Of a stretch of 10,800 nt of DNA, positions 1-8,175 are shown in pieces; within the stretch, counting starts at the first letter, position 1; each line of letters starts with the position of its first letter. This DNA comes from Gonium pectorale. Taxonomy: Eukaryota > Chlorophyta > Chlorophyceae > Chlamydomonadales > Volvocaceae. The position numbers were made by a program, and so were the translations under genes. The notes below the pieces were generated by a model. It made no database searches. It had not been told where the DNA came from and worked only from the letters and a program-made list of their open reading frames with translations. The stretch is taken from the NCBI GenBank assembly GCA_001584585.1, contig LSYV01000116.1, positions 125,614-136,413 on the forward strand, given 5' to 3'.

Positions 1-227
1 GGGGGGGATTGCGAGCGGGCATGCGGGCCGGCACGCCGGCCACCGACACCCCAACCTAAATCGCATGGACCCCAAACCCCCGTCCCACTGTTCCAAGTGC
101 CCGACTGTTCCACGGGTCCGGCGCTGCTGCCGCTGCAATGCCAGGTCACAGGGATCCATTCACTTCCTGTTCATTGTTTGCCGCTTATGCACAGTCGTTC
201 CTATCTCGGATCCAAAACCCCACCCAC
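1..227 (-). other. Probable intron of the left-edge gene, window edge
   Basis: On the minus strand this stretch begins with the GTGGGT donor after exon 2 and continues off the edge. It contains a possible TTGCAG acceptor (133-138), but the frame that follows stops after about 25 codons. A perfect 7-base inverted repeat (GGCCGGC, 2-base spacer, GCCGGCC) lies at 26-41. I see no other coding signal. Confidence 0.35.
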
Positions 228-965
228 CGTCCCACGGGTCGGGCAGCCCCAGGCGCAGGCCGCACAGGCGCCACAGGCTCTGCGGCTGCGGGGGCGCGCC
301 GGTGGCGGGGTCGGGCGACAGCAGCTCGGGGGCGGGACCAAAGGCCGAGGAGCCGCCGGCCAGCGGGGTGCCTGGGCCGGGGCTGCGCAGCGCGGCCGGG
401 GAGGCGGCGGCGGCAGCGGGGCCTTGCGGCACCACACGGGCCGAGACGCCCACCTGAGCCGCGAGGGGGAGGGTGCAGCGCACACACACGGCGAGGAGAC
501 GAGGACTGTAAGCTGGAGAGGGGGGGGAGCAGGGCAGCGGGTGGCGATCCGCTGCCGTGGCGTCGCGCGGCGCCACGCTCAAGGGCAATGGCCGTGGGCG
601 CTCCTTTCCCTAGTCCTAAACGGAATGCCCCCGCACTGACAGCTGTGGGTGCCGAGTGTGCTTGGCCAAACCAATTGCCAGTTGTAACTAACCCTGCCGA
701 AGTAAGGAAGGGCCTTACACCAGCGCCCGGGGCCATGCACGGCGCGGCGATGGCCCGTGTCGCCATGCCATACCCCACGCCGACACCCACGCACCAAACC
801 CTCCCCGCCGCCCCGCCGCACCAGTATGATGGTCCCAGCACTTATGCGCGCCGCAGCGAGCGTGTCGGGCGAAAGAGCGATCCAGCTGGCCCCCGCAGGC
901 AGCCGTGGCGCCGAGCCATCGGCTAGGTACGCGGCCAGGCACGGCGGCCCGAACTGTGAACTCAT
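228..965 (-). CDS. Partial gene, 5' end: possible Cdc48/AFG2-like N-domain protein (exons 1-2)
   Basis: Two minus-strand exons are supported. Exon 1 (965-822) starts at an ATG and encodes 48 residues, MSSQFGPPCL... to ...ISAGTIIL, ending at a GTGCGG donor. Exon 2 (453-228) follows a CTCAG acceptor in phase 0, encodes 75 residues and ends one base into a codon at a GTGGGT donor. Across the junction the protein reads WIALSPDTLAAARISAGT, then IILVGVSARV. This alternation of a 'hydrophobic-SPDTL' strand and an 'xxGxxVLV' strand resembles the double-psi beta-barrel in the N-domain of Cdc48, AFG2/SPATA5 and plant CIP111. Known members carry two AAA ATPase domains further on; no Walker motif lies in the window, so the family is an inference. 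Residues 58-105 are Ala/Pro-rich and probably disordered. After exon 2, a TTGCAG acceptor just above 132 is phase-compatible but leads to a stop near 55-57, so the true next exon probably lies to the left. A different barrel-like protein is equally possible. Confidence 0.45.
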
Positions 966-1189
966 TATTTGAAATTGTATAATCAGGCTTCTGCGGCAAT
1001 GTGCCGGCGTGTCAGAGCGCCCTTAGTTGGCGCCGATGTCATTTGGCGTACCAAGAAGAACGAACAAAAGAAAACTAAAATACATGAAAATCGCACATCG
1101 CTTTGGAGGGTAAAGTCCAAGTTACCGCCACTCTGCGTTGTCGCGCGCCCCGGAACCAGGTTCCGGAGCATCTCTCGGTAATCCGGCAG

Positions 1190-1254
1190 GCCACAGTTGG
1201 AGCTGGTGCAGGGCGGTCTGGCCAAGTACTTCGAAGAGGACCTGCGTAGAGCAA
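1190..1254 (+). pseudogene. Isolated exon-like coding fragment
   Basis: After a CCGGCAG acceptor-like site the plus strand reads PQLELVQGGLAKYFEEDL in one frame, with the G/C-ending codons (CTG GTG CAG GGC, GCC AAG TAC TTC, GAG GAC CTG) typical of coding exons in this window. The stretch ends near a GTAGAG donor-like site. The sequence on either side loses this codon pattern, and no partner exon was found within 1 kb on either side. It may be a captured or decayed gene fragment, or chance. I do not recognise the family. Confidence 0.22.
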
Positions 1255-2523
1255 ATGAAGCGCGAGCGGCACGGCCGTGCCAGGGTGTACCGGTGCCCCC
1301 GCGTTGTATAGGTTACAGGTTACACGTCCGTCAAAGCCGGGGGGGCCATGGACGAATTGCGAATATTGGGTTGGGGGAGCGGGTTATGGTAAAAAATGTT
1401 TTTGACAGTCTTTGTGTTACAGTTTGTTGTACAGCTGCGGACGCCCGGAGCGGAGTGCGGAGAGGGCCGTGCCAAGTAGTGTCCATCAAAGCCTCTACCC
1501 CGGTGCACAAGCCCCCTTTCGGTCGGCTTCTGGCTTCCCTCTGCTTTCCGCCATCCACACGTGTATCAAGGGGGACGTCTGCATGTACGACAGTACTAAC
1601 ACGTCTGACAGATGCAAAGGGTGTCTGTCAAAATTTTAAAAAAAGAGGTTGTCTGGACCCCGATGGCATTTAGACACGGCGGAACAAGACCACCGCTCCA
1701 GGGAGCTAGCAGCGACGGTGCGCCCCTTACAGGCAATAAGCACTTGACAGCGCGTCCGGCGATGACGCCGAGCGGGAGCCGGGCCGCAAAGGACCGGCCC
1801 TGATACGGTACGTAAGCTGGGGGCTGGAACACACCCGTTGATTGCCTCACTGACTGTTGAGGCACCGTCCTTCGGCCCGATGGAATAAAACACTGGGCGC
1901 CTCACTGTGCGGGAAACTACGACCCCCACGATGAGCCAAAGAAACCAAACTAAAAAAACCAGACACCGCCAGGCTAAGTATTCCTCATATTAGCTGGTAC
2001 ACGTACCGGGGATTCAAGCGGACTCGACCAACTAAACGTAGACAGCCACCGCACACACATGCCGTAGATGACCGTACATGCCGCAGAAGCAAAGCCAAGC
2101 TGCGACATCCTCCTGAAGCATCGCCACCATATAATATAAATCCCATCTCCACCCCAAGGGGGTTGGGTAACTATGAACAACTACTGTCGTACTGCCTTCT
2201 GCGGATACACCATCCGGCCGCAACCGTATGCGCCGATCAGATACACCACTGGGCAGCAGCCGTACTTGCGAAGTGCCAATCTTACCCACCATCACTGTCA
2301 GCGTACACGGCTGTGTCTTCTCTGCTTTGCTTTTCGCACCCGCGCCTGTGGCGGACGGCTCTTTAGATTAATGAGCGGCTTCCGGGTTCTTCCGAGTTGT
2401 ACCGCCAGACCCACCGCCCGCAACGACGCCGTCTGCTCCAGTAACCCTGAAGCCCCGTTGCGTCCAACCAACGTGCCTTGCGGGCAGCGAGCAGCCCTCC
2501 ATGAAATGAACCAAAGGCCAGGG

Positions 2524-2544
2524 ATGAGGCATGAGGCATGAGGC
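2524..2544. repeat. Three tandem copies of a 7-base unit (ATGAGGC)
   Basis: Exact copies of ATGAGGC sit at 2524-2530, 2531-2537 and 2538-2544. They mark the point where the AT-richer island changes to C/A-rich low-complexity DNA. Confidence 0.9.
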
Positions 2545-2564
2545 ACGACCCAGAGGCGCCATCA

Positions 2565-2740
2565 CAACCCACCCCACCCCGGCATCATCATTGACCGCAC
2601 GGCCCGCGACGCCGTAAATCCCCCAACCCACATCCCCCACCTCCCACCCCACACCCCACACCACCCGCATCGCCCACTCCACCTCGCCCACTCCACCCAC
2701 CACCCACCGACCCCGCGTCCCCGGCAGCGCTCCACACACG
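2565..2740. repeat. C/A-rich low-complexity tract
   Basis: The plus strand is dominated by CCCAC, CCACC and CACCC words with few G residues, such as CCCACCTCCCACCCCACACC around 2637-2656. The minus strand is therefore G/T-rich. Frames opening through it on the minus strand read as repetitive Gly/Val/Trp strings and are not genes. Confidence 0.8.
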
Positions 2741-2846
2741 CGACCCCGCACCCGCCGCGTACGGCTGTCACGCCCTCACCCGGCAAGCAAGGCGGCAGCG
2801 AGCCCACCCGTGCCATGGCGCGTTGACGGACGCGACCTCTGTGCAG

Positions 2847-2870
2847 ACGCAACGCAACGCAACGCAACGC
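2847..2870. repeat. Pentanucleotide tandem repeat (ACGCA), about five copies
   Basis: ACGCA is repeated at 2847-2851, 2852-2856, 2857-2861 and 2862-2866, with a partial fifth copy to 2870. It is a simple microsatellite in the 3' flank of the PLAT gene. Confidence 0.9.
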
Positions 2871-2990
2871 GCCTCCCCGTCACCACACGGCATGCATGAC
2901 CCCAAACCCCCCACTGCCTGCACACCACCCGGCATTGCGCCCTCCTGCGCCGAAGGTCGCGACCTCAGGATTGACCCCCCTCCCCCACGG

Positions 2991-3046
2991 CACTCTGTCG
3001 CCGACACTCTGTCGCTGACACTCCGTCGCCGACACTGCGTCGCCGT
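2991..3046. repeat. 14-base tandem repeat, four copies, beside the PLAT gene stop codon
   Basis: Copies start at 2991, 3005, 3019 and 3033. The first reads CACTCTGTCGCCGA; the others differ from it by one to three bases. The array ends 20 bases downstream, in gene sense, of the stop codon at 3066-3068. A further GGCTCAGT duplication (3052-3059 and 3063-3070) overlaps the stop itself. Confidence 0.9.
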
Positions 3047-3065
3047 CACCCGGCTCAGTAACGGC

Positions 3066-6000
3066 TCAGTCGCGCTTGAACTTCTCCACCTGGCTATTGC
3101 TGCCGCCGCCGCTGCTGCTGGTGGTGGAGGAGGAGGACTTTTGCAGCACCGACGCCCCGGCGCCCAGCCGCGCCGCCGCGCCGGCACCCTGGTCGCCCAG
3201 CGACACGCCCACCAGCGCCACCTTGTAGGTCAGGAAGCCCAGCGCGCCCAGCGCCAGCTGCCAGGCCGCGCCGCTGCCGGAGGCGCCGGCGCTGGCGGCC
3301 GCGGCGGGCAGCGCACCGGTGGCCACCTCCGTGGCTGCGGCCGGGGGCGGGGGCGGGGGGGGGCGAGGCGGGCGGGAGCTTGTGAGGCGTGGTCGTTTGA
3401 GGAGTGGTTTGGGGCACTTCCGGGCACCGGCAAAGGGGGAAGAGGCTGACGCTGTGGCGCGGGGTACCGGCACGGAGGGCGCGAGCACGCATTGGCAGGG
3501 TCGAACGGGCAAGGACGGGTCGGGGCATGTGTGCAAGCCACGCTGCCGAACATGGTGCTGGGAATGCGATTCCAACTCGGACACAAAGCTCGCACCTCAC
3601 CCCCCACCCGCACCCCCGCCCAGCCCGCCCATCAAGCCGCTCACCCGCCTCCTCCTGCGACAGCAGCGCCAGCCCCAGCGCCGCCGAGGCGCACACGAAG
3701 CCCAGCCGCACCGGCGTGCTCGCAAGCACGCGGCTGGCGGTGGCGCTCGACGTCACGCCGCCGCCGCCGCCACGGCCGCCCAGCTCCTCGTCGTCGCCGT
3801 CGCCGCCTTCGACGAAGGGGACGGCGTCGCCCTCGCCGTCGCTGCCCTCGCCGGTACCGTCGCCGTCGCCTCCCGGGTGGCTCCTGGCGCGCTGCCCCGA
3901 GGCGGCCTCCATCACGTGGTCCACCCCCCGCATCAGCATCCACTGGTACACCAGGCCTGTTGTGGGGTGGTGGGTGGGGGAGGGAAAAGAGGTTGGTGGT
4001 GTATGTGTCTATGAGGAGGGAGGGGGACACTGGTACGCCAGGCCTCTTGTGGGGTGGTGGTGGCGGTGTGTGTCGGGCGGGGGATGGCCAAGGGGCCAAC
4101 GGGGCCCGGCCAAGGGGCCACGACGGGGCTCAGGTCTGGCGGTGTCGACGCAAACGACGCGCGAGCAGCATTCGGGAATCAGCTCGCATGTCTCGGGCCT
4201 CGGCAATCGGCATCCTGCCCGAGTTCCGGTCCGCGGATGCAAATTTACCCCCCGCCCTCCCCTTCCCCGTGTCCCCTTCCCTCCCGCGCGCACCTACGAC
4301 GCCGCCCGCCGTGTACGGCAGCGCCGCCGCCGTGCCGCCCGTGAGCGCCGCCAGCGACGCGCCGCTGGCCACCAGCAGCGTGGTGGTGGCGGCCAGGCGC
4401 CGTTTGAGGTCGGCGTAGTCCGACATGTTGATGGACCAAAGCGCGGACGCCTGCTCCTGTGTGTGTGGGAGGGGGGCGTAACGGAAGGAAGGTGGGGGGT
4501 TTGCGAATAGAAGGGTTGCGAAGACGCCAGGGAGGGGTTGAGGAAATGAGTGGGTGAAATGTGTGTGCTTGATGTCTGTGGGCACGGAGGGCGGGGGAGC
4601 TAAAGAGGAGCGGCCATACAGGTTGGGGTGCCCGACGTGCGGTCAGAGGCACACACGGCCGCCAGGGACCGACCAGGGCGACCAAACAGTGAAAGAGAGC
4701 AGCCTCCCAGGCATCTGCCACGACGTGTGGCTGCTCTTGTTGTGTGATGCGTGAAGCCCCGCCCCCGGCCTCCCAACCCTGCCCCGCCACGGGCCCCACC
4801 TTGCTGAGCACGACCGCCGACTCGCCCTCGCCGTACACCACCGCACCCACGGGCACGGGCGTCAGCATGGCCGCGCCCTCGCCCGCCACTCCGCCCAGCA
4901 TCCGCCGGCACACAAACCTGAGGGGGGGGGGCCCGGGGGTGTGGGGTGTGGGGTGTGGGGGGTGCGGGGAGAGGTACTACTCAGTCCGTGGGGCAAGCCG
5001 AGCGGCGACCAACGAACCGGGTGCCGTAGATAGGGACGGGGCGGGGCGGGAAGGGAAGGGGAGGGGGGAAGGCGCGAGATTGGGACGCCTGGTGAAGCCC
5101 GCGCCAGCCCGCAGGCGCCAGTGGCGCCAAACGCGCGAAAACCGTAAGGACCCTGCCCTGCGCTACCCTGACCGCTCCCGGCGCTGGGCGCTGAGCGACC
5201 CCGCCCGGTCTCACAACATCCGTTGAGCGCTCCCACCGCCAAGCACGTATGCCCGACGTGGTGCCTCCGCCTCCTGCTCCTTTCCTCCTGACCAGCCCGT
5301 CCTCACACGCCGCATGCGAGCACGCCCGAAGGCCCCTGCCTGGCACGGCAGCCCGTGCGCCGCCTCCAGCCCGCGCCTTCCCCGCCACGCCCCCGCTTTG
5401 CCGGCCGGGGTCCCCAGTGCGGAGCCCACCCATGCAGACGGAGTGCCGCGCCAGACCGACAGGTTCCCTCCGTCCACCCCCACTGCACCCCACTGCCCCA
5501 ACTGTGCCCCCCCCCACACACCCCAGCGTCCCAGCGTTTCGTACATAGAGGGTCACCTAGTTGGGTCGGGCTCACGGGCTGCCGGCCAGGTTGTTTTGTC
5601 GCATATAGAGCTGTTTTGAGCGTACTGTTCCTCACACGCCCGTGCCTCTCTCCCAGCCCACCTGTCCAGGTGGTGCGTCCGGGAGGACGACACGTCCATC
5701 TCGTCCAGGTACCACGTGCCGCTCTCCACGCCCACCAGCACGCCCGCCAGCGGGCCCAGCTCCGGAACCAGGATGCTCACCTGCCGTACAGGGCCGTGCA
5801 CACGACACACGCAGGCCAAGGTGGGGGTGGGAGGTGTCCCGCGCGAAGGGTGTGAAAGCACAGCAGGCTGTCAGGAGTTGCCGCTTTTGCATACGAGGTA
5901 CGGAGGGGGGTATGGTGGGTTGGCGGGCGGGCGGCAGCCACGGAGGTTGTGGCGTGGTGTGGCGGGGCTCTGGTGGTGTGGCGGGGCAGGTGGTGTGGCG

Positions 6001-7698
6001 GGGCAGGAGCCCGGGAACCAACAAGGGCCGCACACGGCCGCCCGAAGACCGCACTGGGCCGCTTTGCGGGCTCATGGCAACCAGGAGGACAGCCCGTGTC
6101 TCCAGACGGCGGCCTCCGTTTTCCCTGCAACCGGCAATAAAGTCACGCACGCGGGCACCTCCGTCCTACGCCCCACGCCCCTCGTTCTACGCCCCTCGGC
6201 CCTACGCCCCTCCGTCCTACGCCCCTCGGTCCGACCCCTTCTGCCCCCAGAATCCTGCCGCCGACCCTACGCCGTACTGGCCGCTCACCTCGTCAACGAC
6301 GCCCTCCTGGAAGCGCCGCTTCGGGGGCGGCGGTGGCGGCGGCCGCCCCGTCAGGCCGCCCCCGCTATACGCCCCCTTGCCGCCGAACGCCCCCTGCTGC
6401 TGTGACAGCGGCCCCGCAGAGGACGGGCGCTGCTGCTGCTGCTGCTGTTGCTGCGGGTCGGCGCTGGGCGAGGGCCCAGATGCGTCGCCAATCACCAGGC
6501 TGCAGTCCGCCCCCACGTCCGGCCCGATCATCTGGTGGTGGTGTTGGTGGTCGGGGGCAGATGGGCGATCGCCCCGCAGGAGATGGAAGGCGGCGGGAGG
6601 GGCGGAGCGGCGCCGCGGCCGGGGAGAGGGGCGGGAGGAAGGGATAGAGGGCGGCAGCGCGCCGGTGCGGGAGGGATGGGGTCAGAGCCACGCGTGTGGG
6701 GTACGATAGGAGGTATGCGGCGGGGCCGTTGGGGCCTATGTGAGTGCAAGGCGAGTGCGGGACAAGGGTACTGCTCGCTGGGGAGTGACGGAGAACGGCC
6801 ACACTCGTCGGGTCTCAGTTCCACAGCAGTTTCACAGCCTACCGCGGGGGGCTGGTGCCTGGTGGCACGCGAGCGCCTGTTTTACAGCCATCGGGTACCG
6901 TCCCTGCGCCGCCTGTCTCTCGCCCAAGGGAATGGCTGTGGCGCTGGACCATCGACCGCGGCCACGGAACGCACCTGGCACATCTCGATGGTGTGCGCGC
7001 GCGACTCGAGCGGGTCGTTGACGGGGCTCACGCGGTGCAGCGCGGCGGTGCCGTTGTGGCCGATGAGACACACGTTTACGGCGGCGTTGGGGTCCGACAT
7101 GGCCGCGCCGCGGGAGGTCCCGGTGGTGAAGCGAATGGTGTAGACCGTCAGGTTAGACTGGCTCGTAGATTGCGAGCTCGCCGACGCGTCCTGCCGGGGG
7201 CATAGTGGGGAGATTGAGGGGACGGATTTGAAAGAAGCGCCATGCCACGCCACGACCGTGCTGACGATGGGGGTTCCACGGGCATACACGCGCGGTTAAC
7301 TGAGGCGCTGCTGCTGATGTCCACTCACGGTAAATTGCGGTATGTCACAGGGAGCAACGAGCGCGCAACTACGCGACAACGAACGTCCCGGCACATGTAA
7401 CTGCTGCGACGTGGTGCGCGGGGCCAGCATCACCTTTGAGGGCAACCAGCAAAGGGCACGCACGCTCCGGTACCTTTAGGTTTGGCTCCGAGACGAGCGT
7501 CTGTATTCGCGGAATTGGGGCGTTCGAGACGCCTGCCCCGGCGCCGCGGCCTGGCCCGTCGCGACTGCGCTCCCGCCCAGCATATGCCCTACAGCTGCGA
7601 TGCTGTGGCGGGTGTTGCACCATGGGCAGCAGCAGTTGCAAACGCTGCGCGCCCTCCGACACCACTCGCGGTCCTTTACCCAGCTGCATGGCGGCCAT
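3066..7698 (-). CDS. PLAT/LH2 domain protein with C-terminal membrane segments (8 exons, 554 residues)
   Basis: Exons on the minus strand: 7698-7474, 7190-6975, 6531-6289, 5780-5662, 4917-4800, 4456-4294, 3956-3645, 3334-3066. All introns are GT-AG and the joined length is 1665 bases with no internal stop. Residues 1-75 are Arg/Gln-rich, perhaps an organelle-targeting peptide. Residues about 90-275 form a PLAT/LH2 beta-sandwich: YTIRFTTGTSRGAAMSDP, VNVCLIGHNG, RRFQEGVVDE, PELGPLAGVLVGVESGTWYLDEMDV and the closing RFVCRRML. PLAT domains bind lipid or membrane-associated partners. An insertion (about 168-217) carries eight Gln and seven Pro. Residues 308-373 (DYADLKRRLAATT, ...GGVVGLVYQWMLMRGVD) resemble ATP synthase protein I. 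Hydrophobic segments lie near 328-346, 352-370, 443-460 and 489-509, with an acidic loop at 385-420. A chloroplast or mitochondrial membrane location is inference. The first exon is the least certain: no in-frame ATG lies between the exon 2 acceptor and the PLAT core, so an upstream exon is required. Confidence 0.72.
3338..3370 (+). other. G-run tract opposite the exon 8 splice acceptor
   Basis: The plus strand reads as successive G runs (GGGGGCGGGGGCGGGG and longer) directly before the CAG acceptor of exon 8. In the transcript this is an almost pure C polypyrimidine tract. The G runs lie on the template strand and meet the simple pattern for a G-quadruplex. Confidence 0.5.
3941..4062 (-). 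repeat. Direct duplication copying the exon 7 splice acceptor into intron 6
   Basis: The plus strand at 3941-3968 (CACTGGTACACCAGGCCTGT, then TGTGGGGTGG) recurs at 4028-4055 with two mismatches, an offset of 87 bases. The first copy spans the 5' end of exon 7 and its ACAG acceptor. The second lies inside intron 6 and keeps an AG-GCCTGG acceptor-like site and the first codons of the exon. Reading from the second copy gives GLAYQCPPPSS and then a stop near 4009-4011, so it would not make a full protein. Confidence 0.8.
4085..4119. repeat. Two copies of a self-complementary 12-mer, GGCCAAGGGGCC, in intron 6
   Basis: GGCCAAGGGGCC occurs at 4086-4097 and 4108-4119. Each copy can fold as a GGCC stem with an AAGG loop; in the first the stem extends by one pair. 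The same 12-mer recurs at 9454-9465 in an intron of the other gene. Confidence 0.85.
4922..4969 (+). other. G-run tract opposite the exon 5 splice acceptor
   Basis: The plus strand has a run of ten G residues followed by five further runs of four or more Gs, separated by short TGT or CCC spacers. It abuts the CAG acceptor of exon 5. The transcript carries the complementary C-rich polypyrimidine tract. A second G-rich stretch lies in the same intron at about 5036-5072. Both fit the pattern for G-quadruplexes on the template strand. Confidence 0.5.
5955..6004 (+). repeat. Three exact copies of a 14-mer in intron 3
   Basis: TGGTGTGGCGGGGC occurs exactly at 5955-5968, 5974-5987 and 5991-6004, spaced by 19 and 17 bases, in intron 3 of the PLAT gene. 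Confidence 0.85.
6160..6240. repeat. Imperfect 15-base tandem repeat, about five copies, in intron 3
   Basis: Units of the form TCCGTCCTACGCCCC occur at 6160-6174, 6182-6195, 6196-6210 and 6211-6225, with a decayed copy at 6226-6240; a 7-base remnant lies after the first. The array is 49 bases inside intron 3 from the exon 3 donor. Confidence 0.85.
6430..6453 (-). repeat. Trinucleotide tract encoding eight glutamines in exon 3
   Basis: The plus strand shows repeated CTG with one TTG, which is CAG/CAA in gene sense, giving residues 174-181 all Gln. A second Gln triplet (191-193) and a run of seven Pro (6342-6322, residues 211-217) follow. All lie in the loop that interrupts the PLAT domain. 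Confidence 0.85.
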
Positions 7699-8175
7699 GT
7701 GGACCTCAAATCAAGCTCAACGCTTTACAGAAACGAAACGTCGGGTGACTGTTTCGGCCGAGAACTGGAGAGAGGGTTTCGTTGAAATTGATGTGATGTT
7801 TTAAACGATTTGAACGTGAACTGTGCTAACTGCTTTGTTGCAAGCGAAGTAATTGACACCGGAGCACAACGCCGGGACTCTGCCGGACGTCTTGAACGGA
7901 AACCTTGAGTCTGCTACCTGCGCCTTCCTCCCGCATTATGAGCATACACGTGTACTACTCTGTAAATAATTTGTACTGTGTTCTGCAGTCCCCTCTGCAG
8001 TCCCTGCATGCTGCTCTCGTTCGGCCGCTGGTCACGGTAGTCAACCGATCTATGCATACGGACTTGACTCTAGATAAGTAAGATGCCTGGATCGCGAGTA
8101 CGTGCCTTGTAAACTGAATTTTCGGGCCGAAGGCCAGCAGCATTCCCGAGGCCCTGCATCAGCCCAAGCACGATA
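7699..8175. promoter_or_regulatory. Divergent spacer between the PLAT gene and the glycosyltransferase-like gene
   Basis: The inferred start codons at 7698 (minus) and 8176 (plus) face away from each other, so this stretch of 477 bases should hold both promoters and 5' untranslated regions. It is less GC-rich than the exons. The AT-rich word TGTAAATAATTTG at 7961-7973 is the only TATA-like sequence I would point to; it is about 200 bases above the plus-strand ATG. TGTAA words at 7961 and about 8108 could also be read as algal polyadenylation signals, but no plus-strand gene ends there. No other site is recognisable by eye. Confidence 0.4.

Larger units (their letters stand above)
966..3065. 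other. Spacer of about 2.1 kb with no convincing gene; 3' and 5' flanks of two same-strand genes
   Basis: This lies between the stop codon of the PLAT gene and the start of the left-edge gene, both on the minus strand. It should hold the 3' untranslated region of one and the promoter of the other. Open frames here are short and lack the codon pattern of the flanking exons. From 966 to about 2560 the DNA is visibly richer in A and T (for example 1060-1090, 1625-1650, 1940-1965) than elsewhere; from about 2560 it turns into C/A-rich low-complexity sequence. The algal polyadenylation signal TGTAA occurs on the minus strand (as TTACA) at 1727-1731, 1313-1317 and 1320-1324. None was noticed closer to the stop at 3066, so the 3' untranslated region would be over 1.3 kb, or a variant signal is used. 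A TATTTTAG sequence (minus strand, about 1075-1082) lies about 110 bases above the left gene's ATG and is a weak promoter candidate. Confidence 0.5.

Noticed and set aside
138..926. 262-residue plus-strand open frame
   Set aside because: It is antisense to two good minus-strand exons and reads as Arg/Pro/Ala-rich low-complexity sequence with no family resemblance.
2173..2541. 122-residue plus-strand open frame starting MNNYCR
   Set aside because: Codon choice differs from the real exons, no domain is visible and no splice context or partner exon was found.
69..2911. 13-mer ACCCCAAACCCCC at 69-81 and again at 2899-2911
   Set aside because: Only two copies, in C-rich DNA where such words recur by composition. 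It is not the TTTTAGGG-type telomere repeat of this algal group.
3094..4585. Many long open frames on both strands (up to 368 residues) over the PLAT gene
   Set aside because: They are shadows of GC-rich exons or read straight through introns, giving Arg/Pro/Ala/His-rich strings with no domain character. The spliced minus-strand frame explains the region better.
5642..6709. 355-residue plus-strand open frame with polycysteine and repeated SYAPR-like text
   Set aside because: It is the complement of exons 3-4 plus the intron 3 repeats. The Cys run is the antisense of the Gln tract and the SYAPR text comes from the 15-base intronic array.
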